NCBI RefSeq assembly: GCF_005503365.1
Contig: NZ_SCML01000045.1
Coordinates: forward strand, 1-51,328
Reading direction: 5' to 3'
Source of the DNA: Hydrogenophaga sp. 2FB
GTDB lineage: Bacteria; Pseudomonadota; Gammaproteobacteria; Burkholderiales; Burkholderiaceae_C
DNA length: 51,328 bases
The translations under genes and the position numbers were made by a program. The notes under the pieces were generated by a model. The model had not been told where the DNA came from, ran no database searches, and worked only from the letters and a program-made list of their open reading frames with translations. Within the stretch, counting starts at the first letter, position 1; each line of letters opens with the position of its first letter. This document shows positions 33,914 through 41,382 of this stretch, piece by piece.

Positions 33914-34747
33914 CTAAACTTTCCAGATGCGCGGCGGCACGCTCGGCAGGCCCCACGCTTCGGTGCGCAACGCGGCCCAGACGCGCTGGAACAATGCCAT
34001 CAGCGGCTCCACCAGGGGGGCGACGGCGCGCAGCACCAGCATCTGCGGGTTGGGGCAGGTGGCGCCGGCCTGCACGCCCTCGTGGCCGGCGTCGAGCACA
34101 TCGCGCACCGTTTGCAGCAAGGCTTCGCGGCGTTCGCGCGTAAGGGGGGTGCCGCACGCCAGCCACAGCGTGCCCAACGCGCGCTGGCCGTTCAAGCCCA
34201 ACGGCGATTCGAGCAGGCGGGTGTCGGCGGCATCGATGCGGGAGCGCTCCAGCCACAGGCCCGGCATCTCCAGATGTTGCGTGAGGCTGCCGCGGTCGAA
34301 CGGTTGCCCGGCGGTGGGCAGGCCCAGCGCGCACACGTCCCAGGCGATCAGCTCGGCGTCTTCGGCCACGTGGGTGCGCAGGATGTTGTGGGCCTGGCAG
34401 CCGGGGTAGGCGATGGCTTCGAGTGGCAACCACTCCAGCCGCGCGCCGGGTGCGAGCGTGAGCGTGACCTGCTGCGTGGCGGTCGGACCGTCCGAGCGGT
34501 AGAAGCGCGTGGCGCCGGGCGTGGAGATCAGGGCATGCGTATCCGCACCGGCGTGCACGGTCACGTCCAGCACGTCGCCACCGACCAGTCCACCGGGCGG
34601 GTGGACGATGACGTTGTGGCAGATGCCCTCACCCTCGGGGTACAGGCTCTTGAGGATGCGCAGCGGGCCGGTATGGGCGTGCTGCAGCACGGTGCGCTGG
34701 CTTGCATCGCGGCGGTAGTGGAGGTCGAGGTGGGCGTGCCAGGGCAT
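33914..34747 (-). CDS. ureD: Urease accessory protein UreD
   Basis: The protein is 277 aa. Signatures are the start HAHLDLHYRRDASQRTVL, PLRILKSLYPEGEGICHNVIVHPPGGLVGGD (segments), ISTPGATRFYRSDG, and WLPLEAIAYPG, all UreD-specific. UreD joins UreF and UreG in loading nickel and carbonate into apo-urease. Here it follows a deaminase gene by 25 nt in a binding-protein/deaminase/ureD operon. No urease structural gene is next to it in the window, although ureD normally precedes ureA. The physical link with urtABCDE is about 8 kb. Confidence 0.93.
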   Translation of the reverse strand: MPWHAHLDLHYRRDASQRTVLQHAHTGPLRILKSLYPEGEGICHNVIVHPPGGLVGGDVLDVTVHAGADTHALISTPGATRFYRSDGPTATQQVTLTLAPGARLEWLPLEAIAYPGCQAHNILRTHVAEDAELIAWDVCALGLPTAGQPFDRGSLTQHLEMPGLWLERSRIDAADTRLLESPLGLNGQRALGTLWLACGTPLTRERREALLQTVRDVLDAGHEGVQAGATCPNPQMLVLRAVAPLVEPLMALFQRVWAALRTEAWGLPSVPPRIWKV

Positions 34748-34772
34748 GCGGGGAGTTTACGGGCCGGATGGG

Positions 34773-35261
34773 TCAGACCTTCCAGAAACCGCGGTGTGGC
34801 TCGCTCGCTTCGTCCACCATCGCCGGTCCGATGCACTCGATGGCATGCGGCGAGGCATTGAACACGTCGCGGCACGACAGTTCGGCATCGCGTTGCTCGG
34901 CGTGTTCGCCGCGGAACACGCGCAGGCGCACCGCGTCGATGCCGTACACCACGCGCCCGATGTTGCTCCAGAAGATCGCGCCCGCGCACATCACGCAGGG
35001 CTCGGCCGACGAATAGAGCGTGGCGCGCGAGAGCGTCTCTCGGTCCACCACGGGGCTGAGTTGGCGCACCGCGTTGGTCTCGGCGTGGCCCGTGCAGTCG
35101 CCGGTTTCGCTGGTGTTGCACCAGGCTTCGGCGAGCACGCGACCGTCGTCGGACACCACCACCGCGCCGAATGGGCGGTTGCCGCGCTCGCGCGCCACCT
35201 GCGCCCAACCGATGGCCTGGCGGAGGTAGGTGCCGTCGCGCTCGCTCAACAGCGTTGTCAT
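34773..35261 (-). CDS. Cytidine-deaminase-fold nucleoside/nucleobase deaminase (copy 1)
   Basis: The protein is 162 aa. The zinc motifs are TGHAETNAVR (H and catalytic E) and SSAEPCVMCAGAI (two Cys ligands), with NRPFGAVVVSDDG before and SNIGRVVYGIDA after, as in guanine deaminase GuaD and tRNA adenosine deaminase. The tail ends EPHRGFWKV. A free purine base is a likelier substrate than tRNA, given the catabolic context. It overlaps the upstream binding-protein gene by 4 nt. A paralogue lies at 37936-38412. Confidence 0.88.
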   Translation of the reverse strand: MTTLLSERDGTYLRQAIGWAQVARERGNRPFGAVVVSDDGRVLAEAWCNTSETGDCTGHAETNAVRQLSPVVDRETLSRATLYSSAEPCVMCAGAIFWSNIGRVVYGIDAVRLRVFRGEHAEQRDAELSCRDVFNASPHAIECIGPAMVDEASEPHRGFWKV

Positions 35262-36289
35262 GCCTTCACCGTGCGGTCGGTCCGGGTGGGCAGCATGGCG
35301 CGGTTGAACAGGCCTTCCACGCCCGGACGCACCTTGAGGCCGTACACGTCGACGACTTCATCCACCTGTTGCTCCAGCGTGCGCTTGAACACGTCACCCA
35401 GGCCGTGGCTGCGCGTGTCGGCCGCGGCAATGTAGCGCTGCGTGATGCGCCAGCGCTCCAGCTCCACCGCTTCGTTCAGGATGGGTTCGCGCAGCTTGGT
35501 GGCGGCGATGGCCGCGGCGGGATCGGCCATGCTCTCTTGGATGGCGCGGTTGGTGGCGCGCAGGAAGCCGGCCACGGCGGCGGGGTTCTGTGTGGTCATG
35601 GCGTTGCTAGCGAGGATGGCGTTGCCATACAGGTTCACGCCGGCGCTGGTGTATTCCAGGATGGCGAGTTCGTCGAGCTTCATGCGCGCGAACAGCGAGA
35701 CGGCCGAGTCGTGGAAGTAGGTCGCGCCGTCCACGTCGCCGCGCACGACGACGTTGTCGCGCGAGGCGAAGTCGGTGGTGGACCACTGGAAGAAGTTGTC
35801 TTTCACGCCCAACTTGCGCGCCACCAGGGGCCAGGCTCGGCGCGTGGATTCGACGGCGGCCGCCGCGATCTTCTTGCCTTCGAGGCTGCGGAAGTCGGTG
35901 GTGATGCCGCGGTCCTTGCGGCCGATGATGGCGAATGGTGCGCGGTTGTAGTACTGGTACACCGCCTGCACCAAAGGCGTGCCGGATTGCGTGGCCTGGA
36001 ATTCGATCAAGGAGCTGATGTCGCCCAGGCCCATCTGGTAAACGCCGCTGGCGATGCGCGTGATGGAGGCGACGGAACCCGCCCCGACGTCGATGCTCAC
36101 GTCCAGGCCTTCGTCCTTGTAGTAGCCGCGGCTTTGCGCGAGAAAAAAGGGCGCGGTCTGGCCGGTGATGCGGAAGTCCAGCGTGAACTTGATGGGCGTG
36201 GGTTTGGGCGCGCCCTGGCCCCAGACGGAGGGGGCGGCGAGTGCCGACGCGGCGGCAGCTGAAGAGGCGAGGAAATGACGGCGTTGCAT
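35258..36289 (-). CDS. THI5/NMT1-like ABC substrate-binding protein (copy 1, no transporter genes)
   Basis: The protein is 343 aa from ATG at 36287-36289. It has a Tat-like or Sec signal (MQRRHFLASSAAAASALAAP) and a mature region with IKFTLDFRITGQTAPFFLAQ and GYYKDEGLDVSIDVG, the SsuA/THI5/NMT1 pattern for sulfonate, pyrimidine or nucleobase importers. No ATPase or permease gene is adjacent; instead a deaminase and ureD follow. It is clearly related to the binding protein at 40111-41145 and may use that operon's membrane components (inference). Confidence 0.88.
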   Translation of the reverse strand: MQRRHFLASSAAAASALAAPSVWGQGAPKPTPIKFTLDFRITGQTAPFFLAQSRGYYKDEGLDVSIDVGAGSVASITRIASGVYQMGLGDISSLIEFQATQSGTPLVQAVYQYYNRAPFAIIGRKDRGITTDFRSLEGKKIAAAAVESTRRAWPLVARKLGVKDNFFQWSTTDFASRDNVVVRGDVDGATYFHDSAVSLFARMKLDELAILEYTSAGVNLYGNAILASNAMTTQNPAAVAGFLRATNRAIQESMADPAAAIAATKLREPILNEAVELERWRITQRYIAAADTRSHGLGDVFKRTLEQQVDEVVDVYGLKVRPGVEGLFNRAMLPTRTDRTVKA

Positions 36290-36581
36290 GGCAAGGCTCC
36301 GGTGGAATGGACCTGTTTCAACCCCCAGCAGCCGCGTGGCCATGGGAGACGTACAAGAGCAATTTCCGGGCGGGTGGCGTGGCACTCGCTGAACGCTTCT
36401 ACTCTGCGCAGGGCCCGTACGCACGAGCCGTGCCAGCGCACAGTCTTCAAAACGGTGCGTGGCCGTGGCCTGCCTTTTGCTAGCATTCAGGCTCAGAGTA
36501 GAAGCGTTCAACTCCGCGCCATGCGGGGCGGGAAATTGCTCTTGAGATCCCTCAAGCCATTTCTTTCAGGAGCGCCTTCCC
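36290..36581. promoter_or_regulatory. Divergent control region with mirror-image duplicated element
   Basis: Two ~52-nt segments, 36354-36406 and 36494-36544, are inverted copies of one another. Each has perfectly conserved ends, a 16-17-nt block (GAACGCTTCTACTCTG or its inverse) and a 14-nt block (CAAGAGCAATTTCC or its inverse), around a diverged 20-25-nt middle. They face outward towards the binding-protein gene (65 nt away) and the Rieske oxygenase gene (38 nt away). The ~87-nt centre is not repeated. This looks like a shared promoter or operator duplicated for both directions. Confidence 0.7.
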
Positions 36582-37601
36582 ATGCTGGTCACCCAACAGC
36601 CCGTCTTCCGCCGTTACTGGCACGCCGTCATGCCGCTGACGATGCTGGCAGACGGCCCCAAGCCTTTCACCCTGCTCGGTGAAAACATCGTTCTCTTTCT
36701 CGACGAGCACGGCGAACCCGCCGCGTTGAAGGACCGTTGTTGCCACCGCACCGCGAAGCTCAGCAAGGGTTGGTGCAAGGGCGGCAACATCCAGTGTGGT
36801 TACCACGGCTGGGTCTACAACCGCAGCGGTCGCGTGGTGATGATTCCGCAGTACCCGCCGGATCGCGAGATTCCGAAGGACTACGGTACCAAGGCCTACC
36901 ACTGCACGGCGCGCTACGGTTACGCCTGGGTGGCACTGGAAGACCCGGTGGCGGACATTCCGTTGATCCCCGAGTTCGCGGCCGAAGGCTGGCGCACGAT
37001 CTTCCAGTTCTACGAGACCTGGAACACAAGCCCGGTGCGCGCGCTGGAAAACTCCTTCGACAACTCGCACTTCAGCTTCGTGCACCGCGCCACCTTCGGG
37101 GTGGCGGCATCACCGGCACCGAGCAAGTACGAACTGGTGGAGAACGACACTGGCTTTTACGCCGAGACGGTGATCGACGCCGCGAACCCGGAGCGCTTCC
37201 AGCGCATCAGCGGCGTGAAGGACGCGATCACGCAGCGGCACATGCGCAACGCCTACTACCAGCCGTTTTCACGGCGGCTGGACATCGAGTACCCCAGTGG
37301 CATTCGCCACATCATCATCAACGCGTTCACGCCCATTGACGACGGCCGCATGCAGTTGTGCCAATGGCTGTTTCGCAACGACACGGAAGCGGATTGCCCG
37401 GCGCAGATGTTGATCGACTTCGACGACGAGATCACGCGGGAAGACAAGGACATTCTGGAGTCGACCGACCCGGATGCGGTGGTGGATCTGCGTCGGCGGG
37501 GGGTGGAGTATTCGATGGACTCTGACCGGCCGGGGATTCTGATTCGTCGGAAGTTGATGGGTTTGTTGACGGGTGCTGATGAGGTGGAGGTGCATCGCTG
37601 A
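36582..37601 (+). CDS. Rieske non-heme iron oxygenase (N-demethylase-like)
   Basis: The protein is 339 aa. The Rieske [2Fe-2S] ligands are C53-x-H55 and C72-x2-H75 (DRCCHRTAKL, QCGYHGW). The mononuclear iron motif is N157-x2-D160-x2-H163-x4-H168 (ENSFDNSHFSFVHRATFG). Size and spacing match the VanA/phthalate-oxygenase and methylxanthine demethylase (NdmA/B) group. No reductase gene is adjacent. Lying between two deaminase/binding-protein operons and near purine catabolic genes, it may act on an N-methylated or other heterocycle, but the substrate is unproven. Confidence 0.88.
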   Translation: MLVTQQPVFRRYWHAVMPLTMLADGPKPFTLLGENIVLFLDEHGEPAALKDRCCHRTAKLSKGWCKGGNIQCGYHGWVYNRSGRVVMIPQYPPDREIPKDYGTKAYHCTARYGYAWVALEDPVADIPLIPEFAAEGWRTIFQFYETWNTSPVRALENSFDNSHFSFVHRATFGVAASPAPSKYELVENDTGFYAETVIDAANPERFQRISGVKDAITQRHMRNAYYQPFSRRLDIEYPSGIRHIIINAFTPIDDGRMQLCQWLFRNDTEADCPAQMLIDFDDEITREDKDILESTDPDAVVDLRRRGVEYSMDSDRPGILIRRKLMGLLTGADEVEVHR

Positions 37602-37935
37602 GTTCCTGGCCTGTACCTCGCTGGCGCATGGGCGTGCGGCGCTCTGCTCCGCGACTGTCCCCCGGCGGCGGGAGGCCGCCTCCTCCTTTACGTCGCTGCG
37701 CAGAACGCCACCCACCCATGCGCAGAGGAAACGGTGGCGCCGCAACGGTTGAAAACAACTAGGTTGTCGGTGGCCATGAGGCGAAACTCATCCACTGCTT
37801 GAGCACCAACGAGGTCATTGGTGATCATGGGGTACGGCGCAGCGGGGTAAAGGAGGAGACGGCTCCAGCCGTCGGGGGACACCCGCGGAGCCGTACCCCG
37901 TGGTCGCCGATGACCGGAGCCCCTCGGAGAAGACC
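37602..37935. repeat. Gap holding two copies of a hairpin repeat family (copies A and B)
   Basis: Copy A (about 37627-37722, inverted) and copy B (about 37831-37920) share the core GCGCAGC-GGTAAAGGAGGAG, then a short palindrome (GGCTCCAGCC in B, changed in A), then CGGGGGACA-CGCGGAGC. The outer stems differ: GGGGTACGGC/GCCGTACCCC in B, and a CATGGG-GTTCTGC-like stem in A. No gene is convincing between them. Related copies are at 43011-43255. Confidence 0.75.
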
Positions 37936-38412
37936 TCAGCGAGCAGCCCAGAACCCTTGATGCGGCTCCAGCATCTCGGCTTCGAGCTCAGGCACCGGGC
38001 CCATCACCTCAATCGACTTCTGCCCCCGCGAAAGCACCTCACGGCAGGGCAATGACAAGGTGGGGTTCTCTTCGTGGCTGCCGGTCAGCGCGAGCAAGGC
38101 CTCTTCGCTGGCCCCGTAGACCACGCGCCCGATGTTGGCCCAGTAAATCGTGCCGGTGCACATGGCACACGGCTCGAAGGTGGTGACCAACGTGCAGCGC
38201 GCGAGGTATTCACCGGGATAGTTGTCGGCCGCCATGCGAGCCAGCGTCGACTCCGCGTGGTTTACCGTATTGATGTTGCCTTGCTCGGCCAACACGGTCT
38301 CGCCATCGGGTGCGACCAGCAGCGCGCCAAACGGGTGGCGTCCCATGCTGGCAGCACGCCGCGCGACGTCGTTGGCGCGGCGCAGGTGCTTCGTGACCAG
38401 TTCGGGGCTCAT
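37936..38412 (-). CDS. Cytidine-deaminase-fold nucleobase deaminase (copy 2)
   Basis: The protein is 158 aa. The zinc site residues are in VNHAESTLAR and TFEPCAMCTGTIYWANIGR; MGRHPFGALLVAPDGE precedes. The ending EPHQGFWAAR parallels the copy at 34773-35261, so the two are paralogues. It overlaps the ABC permease by 4 nt as the last gene of a binding-protein/ATPase/permease/deaminase operon. This ties deamination directly to uptake and suggests an amino-substituted purine or pyrimidine as the imported compound. Confidence 0.88.
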   Translation of the reverse strand: MSPELVTKHLRRANDVARRAASMGRHPFGALLVAPDGETVLAEQGNINTVNHAESTLARMAADNYPGEYLARCTLVTTFEPCAMCTGTIYWANIGRVVYGASEEALLALTGSHEENPTLSLPCREVLSRGQKSIEVMGPVPELEAEMLEPHQGFWAAR

Positions 38413-39176
38413 GTGCCCTGCGAACCGCGGTGTGCCCAACCCGTGGTGTGCTTCTCGACGTAGCTGAAGAGTTCGTACATCGCCATCGCCATCACGCCCA
38501 CCACCAGCAGACCGCTGAAGGCCAGGCCCATCTGCATCGACGAACCGGCCGAGATCAGCAGGTAGCCGATGCCTTCGTTCGATGCCGTCATCTCGGACAC
38601 GGTGGTGCCCACGAAGGCCAGCGTGATCGCGACCTTGAGCGAGCCGAAGAAGTAGGGCAGGGAGCGCGGCAGGCCGACCTTCATCAACACGTCCCATCGC
38701 TTGGCGCCCAGCACGCGCAACACGTCTTCCAGCTCGGGCTCCAGCGTGGCCAGGCCGGTGGCGATGTTCACCATGATGGGGAAGAACGAGATCAGGAAGG
38801 CCGTGAGGATGGCCGGACCCGCGCCGATGCCGAACCACACCACCAGGATCGGCACGAAGGCCGCCTTGGGCAGCGCGTTGAAGGCCGTCATGAGCGGGTA
38901 GACCGCGGCGTACGCCAGGCGCGAGCTGCCGATCAGAAAACCCAGCAGCACGCCGACCACAATGGCGATGCCGAAGCCGGCCATGGTGACCCAGTAGGTG
39001 CGCCAGGCATGGCCCAGGATGGTGACCTTGTGCTCCAGCGTCTGTTCCCAGATGCGCGAGGGGCTGGGGAAGATGAATTCGGACACGCCGAAGCCGCGCG
39101 TGATGAGTTCCCAGAGGACGACGATGCCGACCAGCAGGATGAACGGCGACCAGCGTTCCAGTTGTTTGTTGTGCAT
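38409..39176 (-). CDS. ABC transporter permease (SsuC/ThiX-like)
   Basis: The protein is 255 aa with six spans. It contains the BPD_transp_1 features: FNALPKAAFVPILVVWFGIG, then the EAA loop LEDVLRVLGAKRWDVLMKVGLPRSLPYFFG (middle part). It begins MHNKQLERWSPFILLVG at ATG 39174-39176. It forms a homodimeric channel with the ATPase gene 17 nt upstream. The class imports nitrate, sulfonates, taurine, or pyrimidines; the adjacent deaminase points to a nucleobase-like cargo. Confidence 0.92.
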   Translation of the reverse strand: MHNKQLERWSPFILLVGIVVLWELITRGFGVSEFIFPSPSRIWEQTLEHKVTILGHAWRTYWVTMAGFGIAIVVGVLLGFLIGSSRLAYAAVYPLMTAFNALPKAAFVPILVVWFGIGAGPAILTAFLISFFPIMVNIATGLATLEPELEDVLRVLGAKRWDVLMKVGLPRSLPYFFGSLKVAITLAFVGTTVSEMTASNEGIGYLLISAGSSMQMGLAFSGLLVVGVMAMAMYELFSYVEKHTTGWAHRGSQGT

Positions 39177-39193
39177 GGTGTGTTGATGCTCGC

Positions 39194-40033
39194 TTATTGG
39201 TGGATCACGGTACCGGCCTTGCGCATCGCTCCGATGTGGCCGCGCAGTTCCAGGACGGTGTCGGAGAACTCCTTGGTGTAGGTCACCTCGAGTTCGCGCG
39301 TGCGCGGGATCGCGATCTCGCGTTGCACCACGAAGCGGCCCGGGCTCTTGCTCATGCAATACACCGTGTCGGCGAGAAAGACCGATTCGCGCAGATCGTG
39401 CGTGACCAGGATGACGTTGAAGCGCTGCGCCTCCCACAGGTCGCGCAGCGTGCACCAGAGCTCTTCGCGCGTGAACGCATCGAGCGCGCCGAAGGGCTCG
39501 TCGAGCAGCAGCATCTTGGGCTCATGGATCAGCGCGCGGCAGATGCTGGCGCGTTGCTGCATGCCGCCCGAGAGTTCCCAGGGAAACTTTTTCTCCATGC
39601 CACCCAGGCCCACGCTGGCCAGCAGCTTCTTCGCGCGCTCCTCAAATTCCTTGCGCCGGTCCTTGAACTGGCTGCGGTAGGGCTCGACGATTTCCAGCGG
39701 TAGCAGCACGTTGTCCAGCGTCGTGCGCCAGGGCAGCAGCGAGGGTGCCTGAAACGCCATGCCCGAAATCTTCAGCGGTCCGGTGACGGGCTGGCCATCG
39801 ATGCGGATCTTGCCCCGGCTGGGCATCTTCAGCCCGGTGGCGAGTTTCATGAAAGTGGACTTGCCACAACCCGAGGGGCCGACGATGGCGATGAATTCAC
39901 CGCGCTGGACCTTGAGGTTGATGTCTTCCACCGCGAAGACGTTCTGGGCGAGCAACTCGTCGTTGTAGGCCAGCCAGACCTGGTCGAAGTCGACGAAGGG
40001 CTGGCCGCTGGTGTCTCTGGGGGCTTCTTGCAT
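39194..40033 (-). CDS. ABC transporter ATP-binding protein (SsuB/TauB-like)
   Basis: The protein is 279 aa. Motifs are Walker A GPSGCGKST, Q-loop MAFQAPSLLPWRTTLDNVLLP (shown in part), signature LSGGMQQRASICRAL, Walker B MLLLDEPFGALD and the switch histidine in LVTHDLRESVFLAD. It is the energising subunit for the permease at 38409-39176, receiving cargo from the binding protein encoded 77 nt upstream. Confidence 0.94.
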   Translation of the reverse strand: MQEAPRDTSGQPFVDFDQVWLAYNDELLAQNVFAVEDINLKVQRGEFIAIVGPSGCGKSTFMKLATGLKMPSRGKIRIDGQPVTGPLKISGMAFQAPSLLPWRTTLDNVLLPLEIVEPYRSQFKDRRKEFEERAKKLLASVGLGGMEKKFPWELSGGMQQRASICRALIHEPKMLLLDEPFGALDAFTREELWCTLRDLWEAQRFNVILVTHDLRESVFLADTVYCMSKSPGRFVVQREIAIPRTRELEVTYTKEFSDTVLELRGHIGAMRKAGTVIHQ

Positions 40034-40110
40034 GGGGTCGATGGTCCTGAAAAAAAGCCAGCCGCCCTGGGGTGGCTGGCTTGGGGCCAGTGGCCGGTCT
40101 GGGCGCGTTC

Positions 40111-41145
40111 TTACTTCTTCGCCGGCGGCAGCACGTTGAGGTCGGCGGCCGAGGGCAGCATGGTGCCGTTCCAGATCGCGGCGGGGTCGACACGGGTCTT
40201 GGTGCCGTAGGCGTCCGACACCTGGGATGCCATCAGCGAGAGTCGGGCCGGATTGATCTGACCGAAGCCTTCCTTGCGTGCGTCGGGGCTCGCGACCACG
40301 GAGTCGATGGCCAGCGCCAGGCGGCGGGTCTCCAGCGGCACGTTGATGATGCCGTCGCGCGCCTTCACCGTCTCGATGGTGGCGGCCGGGTTGGCCATGA
40401 CTTCCTTGGCGCCCTTGGCGAAGGCGGTCAGGAAGGCTTTCACGGCGGCGGGGTTTTCCTTGATGAGCTTGGGCGACGCGATGATGGCGTTGCCGTACAG
40501 CTTCACGCCATAGTCCGCGAAGGGCAGGATCACCACGTCTTCGGTTTTCACACCGCGCGCTTCCAGGTTGAGCAGCGAGGTGAAGGAGAAGCCGGTGATG
40601 GCGTCGATGTCGCCGCGCACCAGCATGGTTTCGCGCAGCGGCGGGTCCATCGAGGTCCAGGCCACGTTGCCGATGTTGTTGGCCTTCTGGAACACCGGGA
40701 AACCTTTGCGGCCGGCGTCAAACACGGGCGCGCCCAGCTTTTTGCCCGAGAGGTCGGCCGGTTTGGTGATGCCGCTTTTCTTCAGTGCGAGCACGGCGGC
40801 CGGCGTGTTGTTGTAGCCCATCATCACGGCCACCGGCTTGTTGGGTGCGTCCGGGTTGTTGGCGTGGAATTCCATAAGCGCGGCCACGTCGGCAAAGCCC
40901 ATGTCGTACGTGCCCGAGGCCACGCGGGTCACGGTGCCACCCGAGCCGTTGCCGGCGTCGATGGTCACGTCCAGGCCAGCGGCCTTGTAGTAGCCCTTGG
41001 CAGCGGATTGCAGGAACAACGCGGCAGGACCTTCGAAACGCCAGTCGAGTTGGAACTTGATGGGCGTCTGCGCATGGGCGCTGCTGCCGAAGGCGGCGGC
41101 CGCGAGGATGGCAGCGGTGGTCTTGATGAAGTGGCGCTTGCTCAT
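40111..41145 (-). CDS. THI5/NMT1-like ABC substrate-binding protein (copy 2)
   Basis: The protein is 344 aa from ATG 41143-41145 behind a GGAGAAC-type site. It has a signal peptide with SKRHFIKTTAAILAAAAFG and cleavage after SSAHA. The mature protein has IKFQLDWRFEGPAALFLQS, GYYKAAGLDVTIDAG and GTYDMGFADVAALMEFHA, mirroring the copy at 35258-36289. It is the first gene of the importer/deaminase operon. The leader contains a GntR-like operator (41274-41281) and an intrinsic terminator hairpin (41238-41261). Confidence 0.92.
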   Translation of the reverse strand: MSKRHFIKTTAAILAAAAFGSSAHAQTPIKFQLDWRFEGPAALFLQSAAKGYYKAAGLDVTIDAGNGSGGTVTRVASGTYDMGFADVAALMEFHANNPDAPNKPVAVMMGYNNTPAAVLALKKSGITKPADLSGKKLGAPVFDAGRKGFPVFQKANNIGNVAWTSMDPPLRETMLVRGDIDAITGFSFTSLLNLEARGVKTEDVVILPFADYGVKLYGNAIIASPKLIKENPAAVKAFLTAFAKGAKEVMANPAATIETVKARDGIINVPLETRRLALAIDSVVASPDARKEGFGQINPARLSLMASQVSDAYGTKTRVDPAAIWNGTMLPSAADLNVLPPAKK

Positions 41146-41237
41146 AGGTTCTCCTGTGATGGCTGGGTTTGCAGGGTGCGAGGCCCCCGACGTGCCAGGA
41201 TGGTCAGCAATAAAGGTGCCAACAGGCACCCCACGTC

Positions 41238-41261
41238 AAAAAAGGCGCCGAGGCGCCTTTT
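41238..41261. terminator. Rho-independent terminator hairpin between permease and binding-protein gene
   Basis: The sequence AAAAAAGGCGCCGAGGCGCCTTTT has a GGCGCC/GGCGCC stem flanked by A- and T-runs. In the leftward direction it lies about 120 nt after the NCS2 permease stop and 93 nt before the binding-protein start. It can therefore end the permease transcript, and would also attenuate any transcript beginning at the upstream GntR-like site. Confidence 0.75.
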
Positions 41262-41267
41262 GAGCAC

Positions 41268-41285
41268 AGAATGTGTATACAGATT
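41268..41285. promoter_or_regulatory. GntR-type operator TGTATACA, site 1
   Basis: The palindrome TGTATACA at 41274-41281 is extended as GAAT-G-TGTATACA-G-ATTC, an 18-nt dyad broken only at the two spacer bases. It matches the core at the gntR-uraH intergenic region. The position upstream of the ABC binding-protein operon suggests purine-responsive control. TATACA could serve as a -10 hexamer. Confidence 0.6.
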
Positions 41286-41382
41286 CTTGTGCGTTCGGGT
41301 TTTCACGTCATCAAGACTAACCCTGAAACGGTGCGCCCCACATCGGGGCTTGCACCATGTTGGGCCTGGTGGCCCCTGGCGC

